From: Massiliimalia sp964370215
GTDB taxonomy: Bacteria > Bacillota > Clostridia > Oscillospirales > Ruminococcaceae
Assembly: GCA_964370215.1 (NCBI GenBank)
Contig: CAYJIM010000007.1
Location: forward strand, 1-64,000
Direction of reading: 5' to 3'
Length of the DNA stretch: 64,000 nucleotides
The notes under the pieces were generated by a model. That model was not told where the DNA came from. It saw only the letters and a program-made list of their open reading frames with translations, and did not search any database. Made by a program: the position numbers and the translations under genes. Positions within the stretch are counted from its first letter, which is position 1, and each line of letters opens with the position of its first letter. Positions 50,420 to 57,863 of this stretch are shown here, in pieces.

Positions 50420-50528
50420 TAAACAGAAACAATTGTAATGATAGTTTCAAGTGTTAAAATTTATTTACAGCTTGCATGAAAATATACAGTATGTAATTCT
50501 TGTAAATAGAAAAAAAGGAAACATTAGA

Positions 50529-51233
50529 GTGAACTCAAAACTTTTTAGTATTATTGATAAGGCTGTGACTGATTATAATTTTATAGAAAAAGGGGATAGA
50601 ATCCTTGTAGGGGCATCAGGCGGAAAAGATTCTACTTCGCTCATTCAATATTTTGCAATGAGAAAATACCATCGAAAAGAAGATTTTCACTTTTCAGCCT
50701 TGCACGTTGAAAGCGGAGTTGGATCTTCAATTAGTCCAAAATTAATAGAGCTTTTTGGAACATGGGGAGTTGAGCCTGTAATTATAAACGCTGATGTAAT
50801 AGAAAGACTGAAACCAGGTAGAAAAATGAATTGTTGGTGGTGTTCAACGCAAAGAAGAACTGAGTTAAATAATTATGCTATGGAACATGGGTATAACAAG
50901 GTTGCACTTGGGCATCATTTAGATGATATACTCGAAACACTATTAATGAATGCTCTAAATAAAGCGGAGCTTTCGACAATGCCACCAAGGTTAAAGTATG
51001 ACAAGTATCCAATTACAATTATCAGACCTCTTTGTTTAGCAGATGAAAAAACAATTATAGAACATTCAGATGATCAAGGTTATATCAATTCAACCTGTAC
51101 TTGTAATTATCAAGATAATTCAGGAAGAAAAGAAATGCGAAAACGATTGGCCAGCCTTACAGAAGGTGATTTTACAAAAAAAAGAAGACTTTTTGACGCA
51201 TTGAAAAATATAAAATGTGAATATTTACCTTAA
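50529..51233 (+). CDS. TtcA-like tRNA 2-thiolation protein (PP-loop ATPase)
   Basis: From GTG 50529 (AAGGA 9 nt upstream) the product is 234 residues; an upstream GTG at 50451 would add 26 residues but lacks a ribosome site. It has the PP-loop SGGKDST (about residues 29-35), the ALHVES strand, CWWCSTQRR with the CxxC pair, and GHHLDDILETLLMN, the N-type ATP pyrophosphatase order of the TtcA/TtuA group. A further CTCN near the C-terminus could give the third cluster cysteine. TtcA makes 2-thiocytidine at position 32 of tRNA using a [4Fe-4S] cluster. The CWWC spacing fits, but a related thiolase role cannot be excluded. Confidence 0.78.
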   Translation: MNSKLFSIIDKAVTDYNFIEKGDRILVGASGGKDSTSLIQYFAMRKYHRKEDFHFSALHVESGVGSSISPKLIELFGTWGVEPVIINADVIERLKPGRKMNCWWCSTQRRTELNNYAMEHGYNKVALGHHLDDILETLLMNALNKAELSTMPPRLKYDKYPITIIRPLCLADEKTIIEHSDDQGYINSTCTCNYQDNSGRKEMRKRLASLTEGDFTKKRRLFDALKNIKCEYLP

Positions 51234-51271
51234 AAAATGCTTTTAATCACTTAAACGCATCATTTTGTGTA

Positions 51272-51299
51272 TTGACAAATTAAGTATGTGTGCTAGAAT
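51272..51299 (+). promoter_or_regulatory. Promoter of the sugar ABC operon
   Basis: Consensus TTGACA (51272-51277), 16 bp, TAGAAT (51294-51299) with an extended -10 TG. Confidence 0.65.
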
Positions 51300-51366
51300 G
51301 AATGTTGGGACTTTGTCTCAAAAAAAAAGTTTATGGATGCTCACAGAGTTTTCGTAGGAGGAAAAT

Positions 51367-52620
51367 GTGAAAAAAACACTTGTATTGGTTTTGGGAGTTT
51401 TAGCATTGTTTAGTTTAGCTTTTGTTAGCTGCGGTGGAGGCAGTTCTGACGGAGTAACACTTACACTAGGCTCATGGAGAACAGATGATGTTACACAAAT
51501 TAACGCATTGTTGGATGAGTACAAAAAAGTTGCGCCTGATGTAACTATCGAATTTCAGCCAACAAATCCACCTGATTATAATGCAACACTGCGTTTACAA
51601 TTAGAAGGTGGTACAGGACCTGACTTAATGTATGCAAGATCATATGCAACTGGTGAAGAACTTTTTAACGATGGCTATTTTGCTGATGTTTCAGACCTTC
51701 CTGGTTTAAAAGAAAACTTTACTGCAAGTTCTCTTGCTCCTTGGCAAACAAAAGACGGAAAAAGTTTTGGTATTCCTTTTACAGCTATTGTTCAAGTAGT
51801 TTATTACAACAAAGATCTTTTTGATCAAGTAGGCGTAGAAATTCCAGAAACTTGGGATGATTTTTTTGCTGCAGCAGAACAATTTGAAGCCGCTGGAATT
51901 ACTCCAATAGCAAATGGTCTAGGAGATGAATGGGATATTAATGAGTGCTTTATGATGGCAATTCTTCCTGGTGTAGTAGGTGGATTAGAAGGACGTCTTG
52001 AATATGAATCAGGTGCAGTTCCTTTAAATGATGCAAAAATGGCTTCAGCTTTTGAAATTATGGGCCAAGTAGCAAACTATCTTCCAAATGGTTATGAAGC
52101 TTTAACGTATAATGATTCTATTGCACTATTTGCTACAGGTCAATCTGCAATGTATTTTGATGGGTCATGGACAGCAGGCTTGTTTGCAGATGCACCTTTT
52201 GAATGGGGAACATTTGCTCCTCCAGTTCCACAAGGAAATGAAGCTGCAATTACATTTCACCCTGATACTGGTATGACTTACAATACAGCAACAGAACATC
52301 CAGAAGAAGCAAAAGCATTCTTGTCATGGCTTTGTTCAGTAGAAGGCGCTAGTGCAGCAGCACGATTGCTTCCTAATGGATTTTTCCCAATGATTAATGC
52401 ACCTATTGCGATTGAAGATCCACATGCAAATGAAATTTTGGGCTTAACACAAGGCAGATTGCAAGACGCACGCTTTGTATGGCCTCGATTTATGGATTCA
52501 GAACCTAGTGGTTATGCTTTGATGAATCAAGGTGTTATTTCAGTAATGAAAGGACAAATAACAGCACAACAAGCAGCTGATGACTTAGCTGAAGGTGTTG
52601 GACAATGGTATCAACCATAA
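51367..52620 (+). CDS. ABC transporter sugar-binding lipoprotein
   Basis: This 417-residue family 1 extracellular solute-binding protein has a lipobox ending AFVSC (Cys22). The mature part shows the usual layout: TLTLGSWRTDDVTQINALLD, GTGPDLMYA, SFGIPFTAIVQVVYYNKDLF with the hinge phrase PETWDDF, FATGQSAMYFDGSW and a C-terminal HPEEAKAFLSWLCS. Such proteins deliver mono- or oligosaccharides to MalFG-type permeases. The start is GTG 51367 behind AGGAGGA. It heads an operon with two permeases; no ATPase gene follows, so a shared MsmK/MalK-type ATPase elsewhere is expected. Confidence 0.92.
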   Translation: MKKTLVLVLGVLALFSLAFVSCGGGSSDGVTLTLGSWRTDDVTQINALLDEYKKVAPDVTIEFQPTNPPDYNATLRLQLEGGTGPDLMYARSYATGEELFNDGYFADVSDLPGLKENFTASSLAPWQTKDGKSFGIPFTAIVQVVYYNKDLFDQVGVEIPETWDDFFAAAEQFEAAGITPIANGLGDEWDINECFMMAILPGVVGGLEGRLEYESGAVPLNDAKMASAFEIMGQVANYLPNGYEALTYNDSIALFATGQSAMYFDGSWTAGLFADAPFEWGTFAPPVPQGNEAAITFHPDTGMTYNTATEHPEEAKAFLSWLCSVEGASAAARLLPNGFFPMINAPIAIEDPHANEILGLTQGRLQDARFVWPRFMDSEPSGYALMNQGVISVMKGQITAQQAADDLAEGVGQWYQP

Positions 52621-52633
52621 GTTAAAAATTAAA

Positions 52634-52669
52634 AAGTAACGTTGTTGTTTTCAACAGCGTTGCTTTTTT
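52634..52669 (+). terminator. Intra-operon attenuating terminator
   Basis: AAGTAACGTTGTTG (52634-52647), loop TTTT, CAACAGCGTTGCTT (52652-52665) with two G-U pairs, then T-run. Placed between binding-protein and permease genes, it would lower permease expression relative to the binding protein. Confidence 0.8.
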
Positions 52670-52683
52670 AAAGGGAAGAGAAC

Positions 52684-53598
52684 ATGATTCAAAGTAAAAA
52701 AGACCAATATTCTTGGTTAGTATATATATTTCCTGCGTTATTGGTATATGCTGTATTTATGGCCTTCCCATTAGCAGATTCAATTCGTTTGAGTTTATTT
52801 AATGATGGCTCAGGTGAAGTTTCTTTTGTTGGTTTTCAAAACTATGTAGAACTATTTACAAATCCTGTGTACTCTGAACGATATTGGGGTGCCTTTGGTA
52901 ATACATGGTATTTTTTCTTTATTCATGTAGTAGTACAAAATGTACTGGGCCTTTTATTTGCTTTGATGCTTAGTTCAAAGGGTATGAAAGGCGGACGATT
53001 TTATCAAACAATTATTTTTATTCCAGTAACTCTTGCCATATTGGTAACAGGTTATTTATGGAAACTTATATTAAATCCCCAATGGGGAGCAATTGCATTA
53101 TTTTTAAATGCACTCAACTTAGAGCAATTTGTACAGCCGTGGCTGGGCGATGAGCGTTATGCTCTCACAGCGGTATCACTTGTTTCTTCATGGCAATGGG
53201 TTGGTATTCCAACAATGATGTTTTTAGCTGGACTTCAAGGGATATCTGAGGATTTATTTGAAGCTGCTGATATTGCTGGATGTTCACGATGGCAAAAAAT
53301 ATGGTATATTCAATTGCCATTAATTAAACCAGTCATAGGAATAGTTACAATATTAACATTTGTAAATAATTTTAATGCATTTGATGTTGTTTTTGCAATG
53401 GAGAATGTAAATGGTGCACCACAATATTCTACCGATTTAATAGGGACCTTATTTTATAGGGTTGGAATTGCAGGGCAACATCCCGTTGGAATTCCGAATG
53501 CAGGCATGGGAGCGACTATCGCAACCGTAACGTTTGCTATGTTAATGATTGGTGTTGGTATTATACTTCGTATCACACGAACTAAAGACAAGGATTAA
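52684..53598 (+). CDS. Sugar ABC transporter permease (MalF/UgpA type)
   Basis: This 304-residue inner-membrane permease has six predicted helices. It carries the cytoplasmic EAA loop that contacts the ATPase, EAADIAGCSRWQKIWYIQLP (about residues 196-215). The N-terminal SWLVYIFPALLVYAVFMAFP and the PLADSIRLSLFN segment are typical of MalF/UgpA-like carbohydrate permeases. The ribosome site AAGGGAAGAG lies before the ATG. The next permease follows 10 nt after its stop. Confidence 0.92.
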   Translation: MIQSKKDQYSWLVYIFPALLVYAVFMAFPLADSIRLSLFNDGSGEVSFVGFQNYVELFTNPVYSERYWGAFGNTWYFFFIHVVVQNVLGLLFALMLSSKGMKGGRFYQTIIFIPVTLAILVTGYLWKLILNPQWGAIALFLNALNLEQFVQPWLGDERYALTAVSLVSSWQWVGIPTMMFLAGLQGISEDLFEAADIAGCSRWQKIWYIQLPLIKPVIGIVTILTFVNNFNAFDVVFAMENVNGAPQYSTDLIGTLFYRVGIAGQHPVGIPNAGMGATIATVTFAMLMIGVGIILRITRTKDKD

Positions 53599-53608
53599 AG
53601 GGTGTAGT

Positions 53609-54451
53609 ATGAAAAAAATAATATCAAAATCTAGAACAGGTTCTCATGCAGTATCTTATATAGTTTTAAGTATATGGACAGTGTTGGTTCTCTTTCCTAT
53701 CTGGACAATGCTAGTAAATTCATTTAAATTTAAGTTTGATATATACGCAGACCCATTTGGATTACCGACGTCTTGGAATTTTGAAAGCTATGTTTCGGTT
53801 ATACGTGACGGAAATTTTTTCTTGTATTTCCGAAATTCACTTTTTGTTACAATAGGTTCAATTGTATTGGTATTGCTTTTTGGTTCTTTAGCTTCATATG
53901 CAATAGTAAACTGGAAAAGTCGTTTTTCAAAATATATGTATCTCTTTTTTATTGCCGGAATGATGTTGCCAATAAAAATAGGGAGTATACGGCTTTTGCA
54001 AATGGTAAAATCTTTGGGCTTGCTTAATACAATATGGGGATTGTTTCCTATTTACATTGCGATGGGAATTCCAATTGCAATATTTATTCTCTGTGAATTC
54101 ATACGGCATATTCCAAAAGATTTAACTGAAGCTGCAATTATTGATGGGGCAACAAGGTCAAAAACTTTTTGGATTGTAATCATGCCTCTTTTACGGCCTG
54201 CTTTAGCGACAGTTGCTATTTATAACTTGGTACCATTTTGGAATGACTTGTGGTTTCCTCTTTTATTTATAAATAGCGAAGCACATAAAACTCTTTTGTT
54301 AGGTGTAACAAGACTTTTTGGGCAATATATGACTGATTGGTCTAGAATCTTAGCAGTTTTAACACTTTCTTCAATTCCTGTTTTGTTATTGTATCTTACA
54401 ATGTCAAAAAACTTCATAAAAGGACTGACAGCAGGTGCTGTAAAAGGGTAA
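53609..54451 (+). CDS. Sugar ABC transporter permease (MalG/UgpE type)
   Basis: From ATG 53609 (AAAGGGTG upstream) the product is 280 residues with six predicted helices. The EAA loop reads EAAIIDGATRSKTFWIVIMP (about residues 178-197), and the N-terminal WTVLVLFPIWTMLVNSFK is typical of the MalG-like partner. It pairs with the preceding permease. The longer frame from 53549 overlaps the upstream gene and lacks a ribosome site. The operon ends here; an AT-rich palindrome follows. Confidence 0.92.
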   Translation: MKKIISKSRTGSHAVSYIVLSIWTVLVLFPIWTMLVNSFKFKFDIYADPFGLPTSWNFESYVSVIRDGNFFLYFRNSLFVTIGSIVLVLLFGSLASYAIVNWKSRFSKYMYLFFIAGMMLPIKIGSIRLLQMVKSLGLLNTIWGLFPIYIAMGIPIAIFILCEFIRHIPKDLTEAAIIDGATRSKTFWIVIMPLLRPALATVAIYNLVPFWNDLWFPLLFINSEAHKTLLLGVTRLFGQYMTDWSRILAVLTLSSIPVLLLYLTMSKNFIKGLTAGAVKG

Positions 54452-54462
54452 AATCCCCGTTT

Positions 54463-54492
54463 TTTAACTGTATAAAATTTTATACAGTTAAA
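54463..54492. promoter_or_regulatory. Perfect 30-bp palindrome, candidate enhancer site for a sigma-54 activator
   Basis: TTTAACTGTATAAAA (54463-54477) is directly followed by its exact inverse complement TTTTATACAGTTAAA (54478-54492). It lies 139 bp upstream of the sigma-54 promoter (edge to GG), a typical distance for an activator-binding site. It could alternatively form a terminator-like hairpin for the permease operon, but only a delayed T-run follows. Confidence 0.55.
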
Positions 54493-54502
54493 CTGTCTAT
54501 TT

Positions 54503-54515
54503 TTTTATACAGTAT
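54503..54515. repeat. Second TTTTATACAGT copy near the palindrome
   Basis: TTTTATACAGT (54503-54513) repeats the right arm of the palindrome, 25 bp downstream of its first occurrence (54478). A further small dyad ACAGTTAAACTGT (54485-54497) lies between. The repeated half-sites suggest cooperative protein binding. Confidence 0.45.
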
Positions 54516-54601
54516 AACGTTTTAATTGTAGAACAAAATAAAACATCTTACTATTTCTTTGTATTATAAGAAAATAAAAATATTGTAAATTTCTTAAAAA
54601 G

Positions 54602-54618
54602 TTGGCACGAATCTTGCA
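54602..54618 (+). promoter_or_regulatory. Sigma-54 (RpoN) -24/-12 promoter of the sigma factor gene
   Basis: TTGGCACG (54602-54609), 4 nt, TTGCA (54614-54618) matches the consensus TGGCAC-N5-TTGC, with GG (54604-54605) and GC (54616-54617) 12 bp apart. The start is expected near 54629, and the sigma gene begins at 54641 with AGGAG in between. No good sigma-70 promoter was seen closer. Confidence 0.8.
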
Positions 54619-54640
54619 TTAATAATGGCAGGAGAAAGAG

Positions 54641-55471
54641 ATGAGTTACAATATGTATATTAAAGATATTACAAAATATCCTTTATTATCAGCAGAAAAA
54701 GAAAAGGAATTATCACAAAAAATACGAAATGGAGATAATAAAGCACGAATAGAGCTTGTTAATTCTAATTTACGCTATGTTGTTTCAATCGCTATGCAAT
54801 ATACAAGTAATCAGGATGTATTGATGGATGCAATACAAGAAGGTAATATGGGCTTGATGGTTGCAGCTTCAAAGTTTGATTATTCTTATAATACTAGATT
54901 TATTACTTATGCGCATGCATGGATAACACAATATGTGTTACGCCATATAAATTTACGTGAGCCAACAATTCCTCTTCCAGCATTAAAATATGAGCGCTTA
55001 AAAGTATGTCGTGTTGCTACAGATGAGCTTAAGACAAAATTAGGTAGAAGTCCTAGTATTGAGGAATTATCGATATATACAGGAATACATGAAGATCAAT
55101 TAAAAAAAATACAAAATTTTGATTACAAAGTTTGTAGTATTGACGCACAAATTAGTGAAGAAAATTCAAATACTCAAATAGATTTTTTGAGCGATGAAAA
55201 GGGAAATCCAATTGATGCAATCTTAGAAGATGCAAATAGAAAAGAATACCTAAACTTAATTAATCAGCTGCCTGCAAAAGAACGCGATGTTATGACGCAT
55301 AGATATAATTCTTATATTGATGGGCAAAAAGTTACGTTTAAAACAATAGGTAGTAAAGTAGGTGTTTCTATTGAAGCAGCAAGACAAATTGAAAGACGTG
55401 CAAAAAATCGCTTAAGAGGTTTGTTTGAAAGTTACAATGAAGCTTATCAAAGACAAAAAGTGTATATGTGA
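54641..55471 (+). CDS. Sigma-70 family alternative RNA polymerase sigma factor
   Basis: This 276-residue sigma factor has regions 1.2 to 4 and no region 1.1. Region 1.2 reads YIKDITKYPLLSAEKEKELS; region 2 has NLRYVVSIAMQY, DAIQEGNMGLMVAASKFDYS and RFITYAHAWITQYVLRHI (core and -10 contacts, about 40-110). Region 3 starts near KLGRSPSIEELS. Region 4.2 is the helix-turn-helix KTIGSKVGVSIEAARQIERR (about 234-253). Size and layout are close to RpoH/RpoS. AGGAG lies 6 nt before the ATG. Transcription from a sigma-54 promoter makes it a candidate for a two-step sigma cascade like RpoN-RpoS of Borrelia. The orthology to RpoS is not shown by sequence alone. Confidence 0.9.
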   Translation: MSYNMYIKDITKYPLLSAEKEKELSQKIRNGDNKARIELVNSNLRYVVSIAMQYTSNQDVLMDAIQEGNMGLMVAASKFDYSYNTRFITYAHAWITQYVLRHINLREPTIPLPALKYERLKVCRVATDELKTKLGRSPSIEELSIYTGIHEDQLKKIQNFDYKVCSIDAQISEENSNTQIDFLSDEKGNPIDAILEDANRKEYLNLINQLPAKERDVMTHRYNSYIDGQKVTFKTIGSKVGVSIEAARQIERRAKNRLRGLFESYNEAYQRQKVYM

Positions 55472-55508
55472 GTTTAAAATCTAATTATAATTCTTTATTG
55501 CTTTATTA

Positions 55509-55537
55509 TTGACATGTTTTATTTAAAGCGATATGAT
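55509..55537 (+). promoter_or_regulatory. Promoter of the YibQ-like gene
   Basis: Consensus TTGACA (55509-55514), 17 bp, TATGAT (55532-55537). The ATG at 55548 follows 10 nt later, so the leader is only about 3-5 nt. Confidence 0.7.
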
Positions 55538-55547
55538 TGAACTAGTT

Positions 55548-56504
55548 ATGAAAAAAAAATCATCTCGAAGTTCATCATCTAAAAAAAAGATTATTCTCTT
55601 AAGTACGCTTATTTTTGCTTTGGGGATTTTTATGTTGTTTTTCAATATTTTAATGAAAAATCCCTCTACGTTATCAAATAATAAAGGTATAGAAGAGAAT
55701 CCAGTGCAAGTTACTGAAAGTATTCCAGAGTCTAAAACTGAAGATACACAAAAACAAAATGAAGTAACTGATTCTACAATAGAAAGACCCGTAATCGACG
55801 CACCTTCTGTTCCTATTGAAGTACCAATAGAAAAAACAAAAGATGGTGTACTCATTTTTATTTTTGATGATGGCGGACATAAACTGTCGCAATCGCAAGA
55901 GTTTGTAAACCTTCCATTCCCCGTAACGATAGCTGTTCTTCCTCAATTAGCAGATTCTGTTAAAACTGCGGATCTTGTTCGAAACAGTGGAAATGAATTG
56001 TTTTTGCATCAACCCATGCAAGCTATGAACTTAAATCTTGATCCAGGCCCATCAGCAATTTTTCCTGATATGACTACAGGGGATGCAGCTATAGTGCTTA
56101 GAAATAATTTATCATCATTAGGGCCAGTAAAAGGTGTAAATAATCATGAAGGTTCATTAATAACATCTGATAGGAACTTAATGGGGGCTATTCTTGATGT
56201 TTGTATCGATGAAGGGGTGTTATTTTTAGATTCCAGAACAACTGCACAAACGGTTGTGCCTATGGTTGCTTTAGAGCGCGGCTTGACTGTTCCACAACGA
56301 GACGTGTTTTTAGACAATTCACAAGATGAAAATGAAATACGAAAGATGATACAAGCTGGTCTTGATATTGCAGACAAAAAAGGGTATGCAATTATGATTG
56401 GGCACGTAACATCGCCAAAGCTTGCATCAATCCTTGAGGAAATGTACGACAATCTTATTGCACAAGGATATACTTTTTCTACTCCATCGAAATTAAATTA
56501 TTAG
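55548..56504 (+). CDS. Divergent polysaccharide deacetylase (YibQ/DUF610-like), membrane-anchored
   Basis: From ATG 55548 the product is 318 residues. The ATG at 55533 lies inside the -10 box and is not the start. A basic, serine-rich N-terminus precedes one membrane helix (about 15-35) and an acidic low-complexity linker (to about 95). The catalytic-like domain follows the DUF610 order: LIFIFDDGGHKLSQ, FPVTIAVLPQL, GNELFLHQPMQAMN, GVNNHEGSLITSDR and LFLDSRTTAQTVV. The Asp-Asp and His residues match divergent deacetylases found near peptidoglycan hydrolases such as EnvC. The substrate is not known. It lies 10 nt upstream of tsaD, likely one transcript. Confidence 0.82.
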   Translation: MKKKSSRSSSSKKKIILLSTLIFALGIFMLFFNILMKNPSTLSNNKGIEENPVQVTESIPESKTEDTQKQNEVTDSTIERPVIDAPSVPIEVPIEKTKDGVLIFIFDDGGHKLSQSQEFVNLPFPVTIAVLPQLADSVKTADLVRNSGNELFLHQPMQAMNLNLDPGPSAIFPDMTTGDAAIVLRNNLSSLGPVKGVNNHEGSLITSDRNLMGAILDVCIDEGVLFLDSRTTAQTVVPMVALERGLTVPQRDVFLDNSQDENEIRKMIQAGLDIADKKGYAIMIGHVTSPKLASILEEMYDNLIAQGYTFSTPSKLNY

Positions 56505-56514
56505 TAGGTATATT

Positions 56515-57528
56515 ATGATAGTACTTGGTATAGAATCATCATGTGATGAAACATCAGCCGCAGTTGTAAAAGATGGGCGAACAATTTTAAGCAGTGTAGT
56601 TGCAACTCAAATCCCTTTTCACGAAGTATATAACGGGGTTGTACCAGAAATTGCAAGCAGAAAACATGCAGAATGGATTTTACCTGTTGTTCGCCAAGCC
56701 CTTACTGAAGCAAATTTGCAACCAAATGATATAGATGCAGTAGCAGCAACTAATAGGCCAGGTCTTATGGGCTCGCTTTTGGTTGGCTTAAGTTTTGCAA
56801 AAACCTATGCTTGGTCACTAGATAAACCTTTTATAGCAGTGAATCACATGCTAGGCCATTTATATGCCGCTCACTTAGATAGAGATATAGCGTATCCATA
56901 CTTAGGCCTTTTAGTGTCTGGTGGGCATAGTATAATATGTAAAGTAAATGGTTTTGATGATATAGAGGTTTTAGGGACAACGGTTGATGATGCTGTTGGA
57001 GAAGCTTTTGATAAGGTTGCAAAATTTTATAACTTTGGATATCCAGGTGGTGTTGCAATCGATCGACTTGCAAAGAATGGGGATATAAAAGCTGCAAAAT
57101 TTCCCCTTCCATCGCTACACAAAGGAAATCATCAATTTGATATGTCTTATTCAGGATTAAAAACTGCTGTTATAAATCAGATTGATCAATTTTGGTGCGA
57201 AGGTTATGAAAAGACACCTGAGAATATAGCTGCATGCTTTCAAGAAGCTGCAGTAAACATTTTACTAAAACGCCTATTTGCAGCTGTAGAAGAAACAGGA
57301 TTAAAAACAATAGTTGCAGGTGGTGGTGTAGCTGCAAATTCTCGTTTAAGAGAAATACTTGCACAAAGAACTGATATCGAATGTATCTTCCCTCCTTTAA
57401 AACTTTGCACAGATAATGGGGCAATGATAGCAGGCCTTGGATACAAATATCTAGAAAGAGGGGATACAAGTTCTTGGGATACAACAGCAAGTGCACGGGT
57501 TGAAGGATTTCGAAAAAAAGTGCGATAG
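56515..57528 (+). CDS. tsaD: tRNA N6-adenosine threonylcarbamoyltransferase
   Basis: TsaD transfers the threonylcarbamoyl group to A37 of ANN-reading tRNAs. The 337-residue product shows the Kae1/TsaD pattern: MIVLGIESSCDETSAAVV, GVVPEIASRKHAEW, the metal site HMLGHLYAAH (His111, His115), LLVSGGHS, VDDAVGEAFDKVAKFYNFGYPGG split over residues 158-180, and IVAGGGVAANSRLRE. The partners tsaB, tsaE and tsaC are not in the window. AGGT lies before the ATG. It follows the YibQ-like gene by 10 nt, and the next 335 bp carry the gltB leader region. Confidence 0.96.
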   Translation: MIVLGIESSCDETSAAVVKDGRTILSSVVATQIPFHEVYNGVVPEIASRKHAEWILPVVRQALTEANLQPNDIDAVAATNRPGLMGSLLVGLSFAKTYAWSLDKPFIAVNHMLGHLYAAHLDRDIAYPYLGLLVSGGHSIICKVNGFDDIEVLGTTVDDAVGEAFDKVAKFYNFGYPGGVAIDRLAKNGDIKAAKFPLPSLHKGNHQFDMSYSGLKTAVINQIDQFWCEGYEKTPENIAACFQEAAVNILLKRLFAAVEETGLKTIVAGGGVAANSRLREILAQRTDIECIFPPLKLCTDNGAMIAGLGYKYLERGDTSSWDTTASARVEGFRKKVR

Positions 57529-57593
57529 AATACGTATGAGCATTCCAGTTGTAGAGAGGACACATAATCCTATCTCTATTGGTATATAAACTA

Positions 57594-57622
57594 TTGACTT
57601 TTTATTTAATATCTGTCATATT
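57594..57622 (+). promoter_or_regulatory. Distal promoter of the gltB leader (or of a small RNA)
   Basis: TTGACT (57594-57599), 17 bp, CATATT (57617-57622). Predicted start near 57630. Confidence 0.45.
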
Positions 57623-57644
57623 AAAAACATATTTTAGGACAAAG

Positions 57645-57722
57645 GCGTCCTCAAATAATAGATTATAGGATTGGTGTCCTTATGCACTTTTTGTGTGTCT
57701 ATTATTTGAGGACGCTTTTTTT
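57645..57722 (+). terminator. Long-stem terminator in the gltB leader
   Basis: GCGTCCTCAAATAATAGA (57645-57662) and TCTATTATTTGAGGACGC (57698-57715) pair perfectly over 18 bp, followed by seven T. The 35-nt loop holds AGGA/TCCT, and an upstream AGGAC (57636-57640) can pair instead with GTCCT (57647-57651) in the left arm, a possible antiterminator. From the distal promoter this would give an RNA of about 90 nt. Confidence 0.85.
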
Positions 57723-57769
57723 ATGTCCAACTTGTATTTCAATGGCGAAATAATGGAAAAACAACTTCC

Positions 57770-57798
57770 TTGTCGTTTTTTCATTTGCAAAATATACA
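57770..57798 (+). promoter_or_regulatory. Proximal promoter of gltB
   Basis: TTGTCG (57770-57775), 17 bp, TATACA (57793-57798). It lies downstream of the leader terminator, so gltB may have both an attenuated and a direct start. Confidence 0.45.
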
Positions 57799-57816
57799 TT
57801 GCCTATTTTGCGGATA

Positions 57817-57834
57817 CACGACAGCGTTGTCGTG
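57817..57834 (+). other. 5' UTR hairpin of gltB
   Basis: CACGACA, loop GCGT, TGTCGTG: a perfect 7-bp stem just upstream of the ribosome site AGGGG. Confidence 0.5.
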
Positions 57835-57863
57835 CCGCTATCGCGATGTTTTAGGGGAAAAGT

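Noticed and set aside
54463..54492. Simple terminator for the sugar permease operon
   Set aside because: The stem is entirely AT-rich apart from two GC pairs, and the T-run begins only after AACTGTCTA. Its exact symmetry and position favour a protein-binding site, though a dual role is not excluded.
57682..57753. 23-codon leader peptide across the gltB leader terminator (MHFLCVYYLR...)
   Set aside because: No good ribosome site precedes it, and it has no run of glutamate, glutamine or other regulatory codons. Probably chance.
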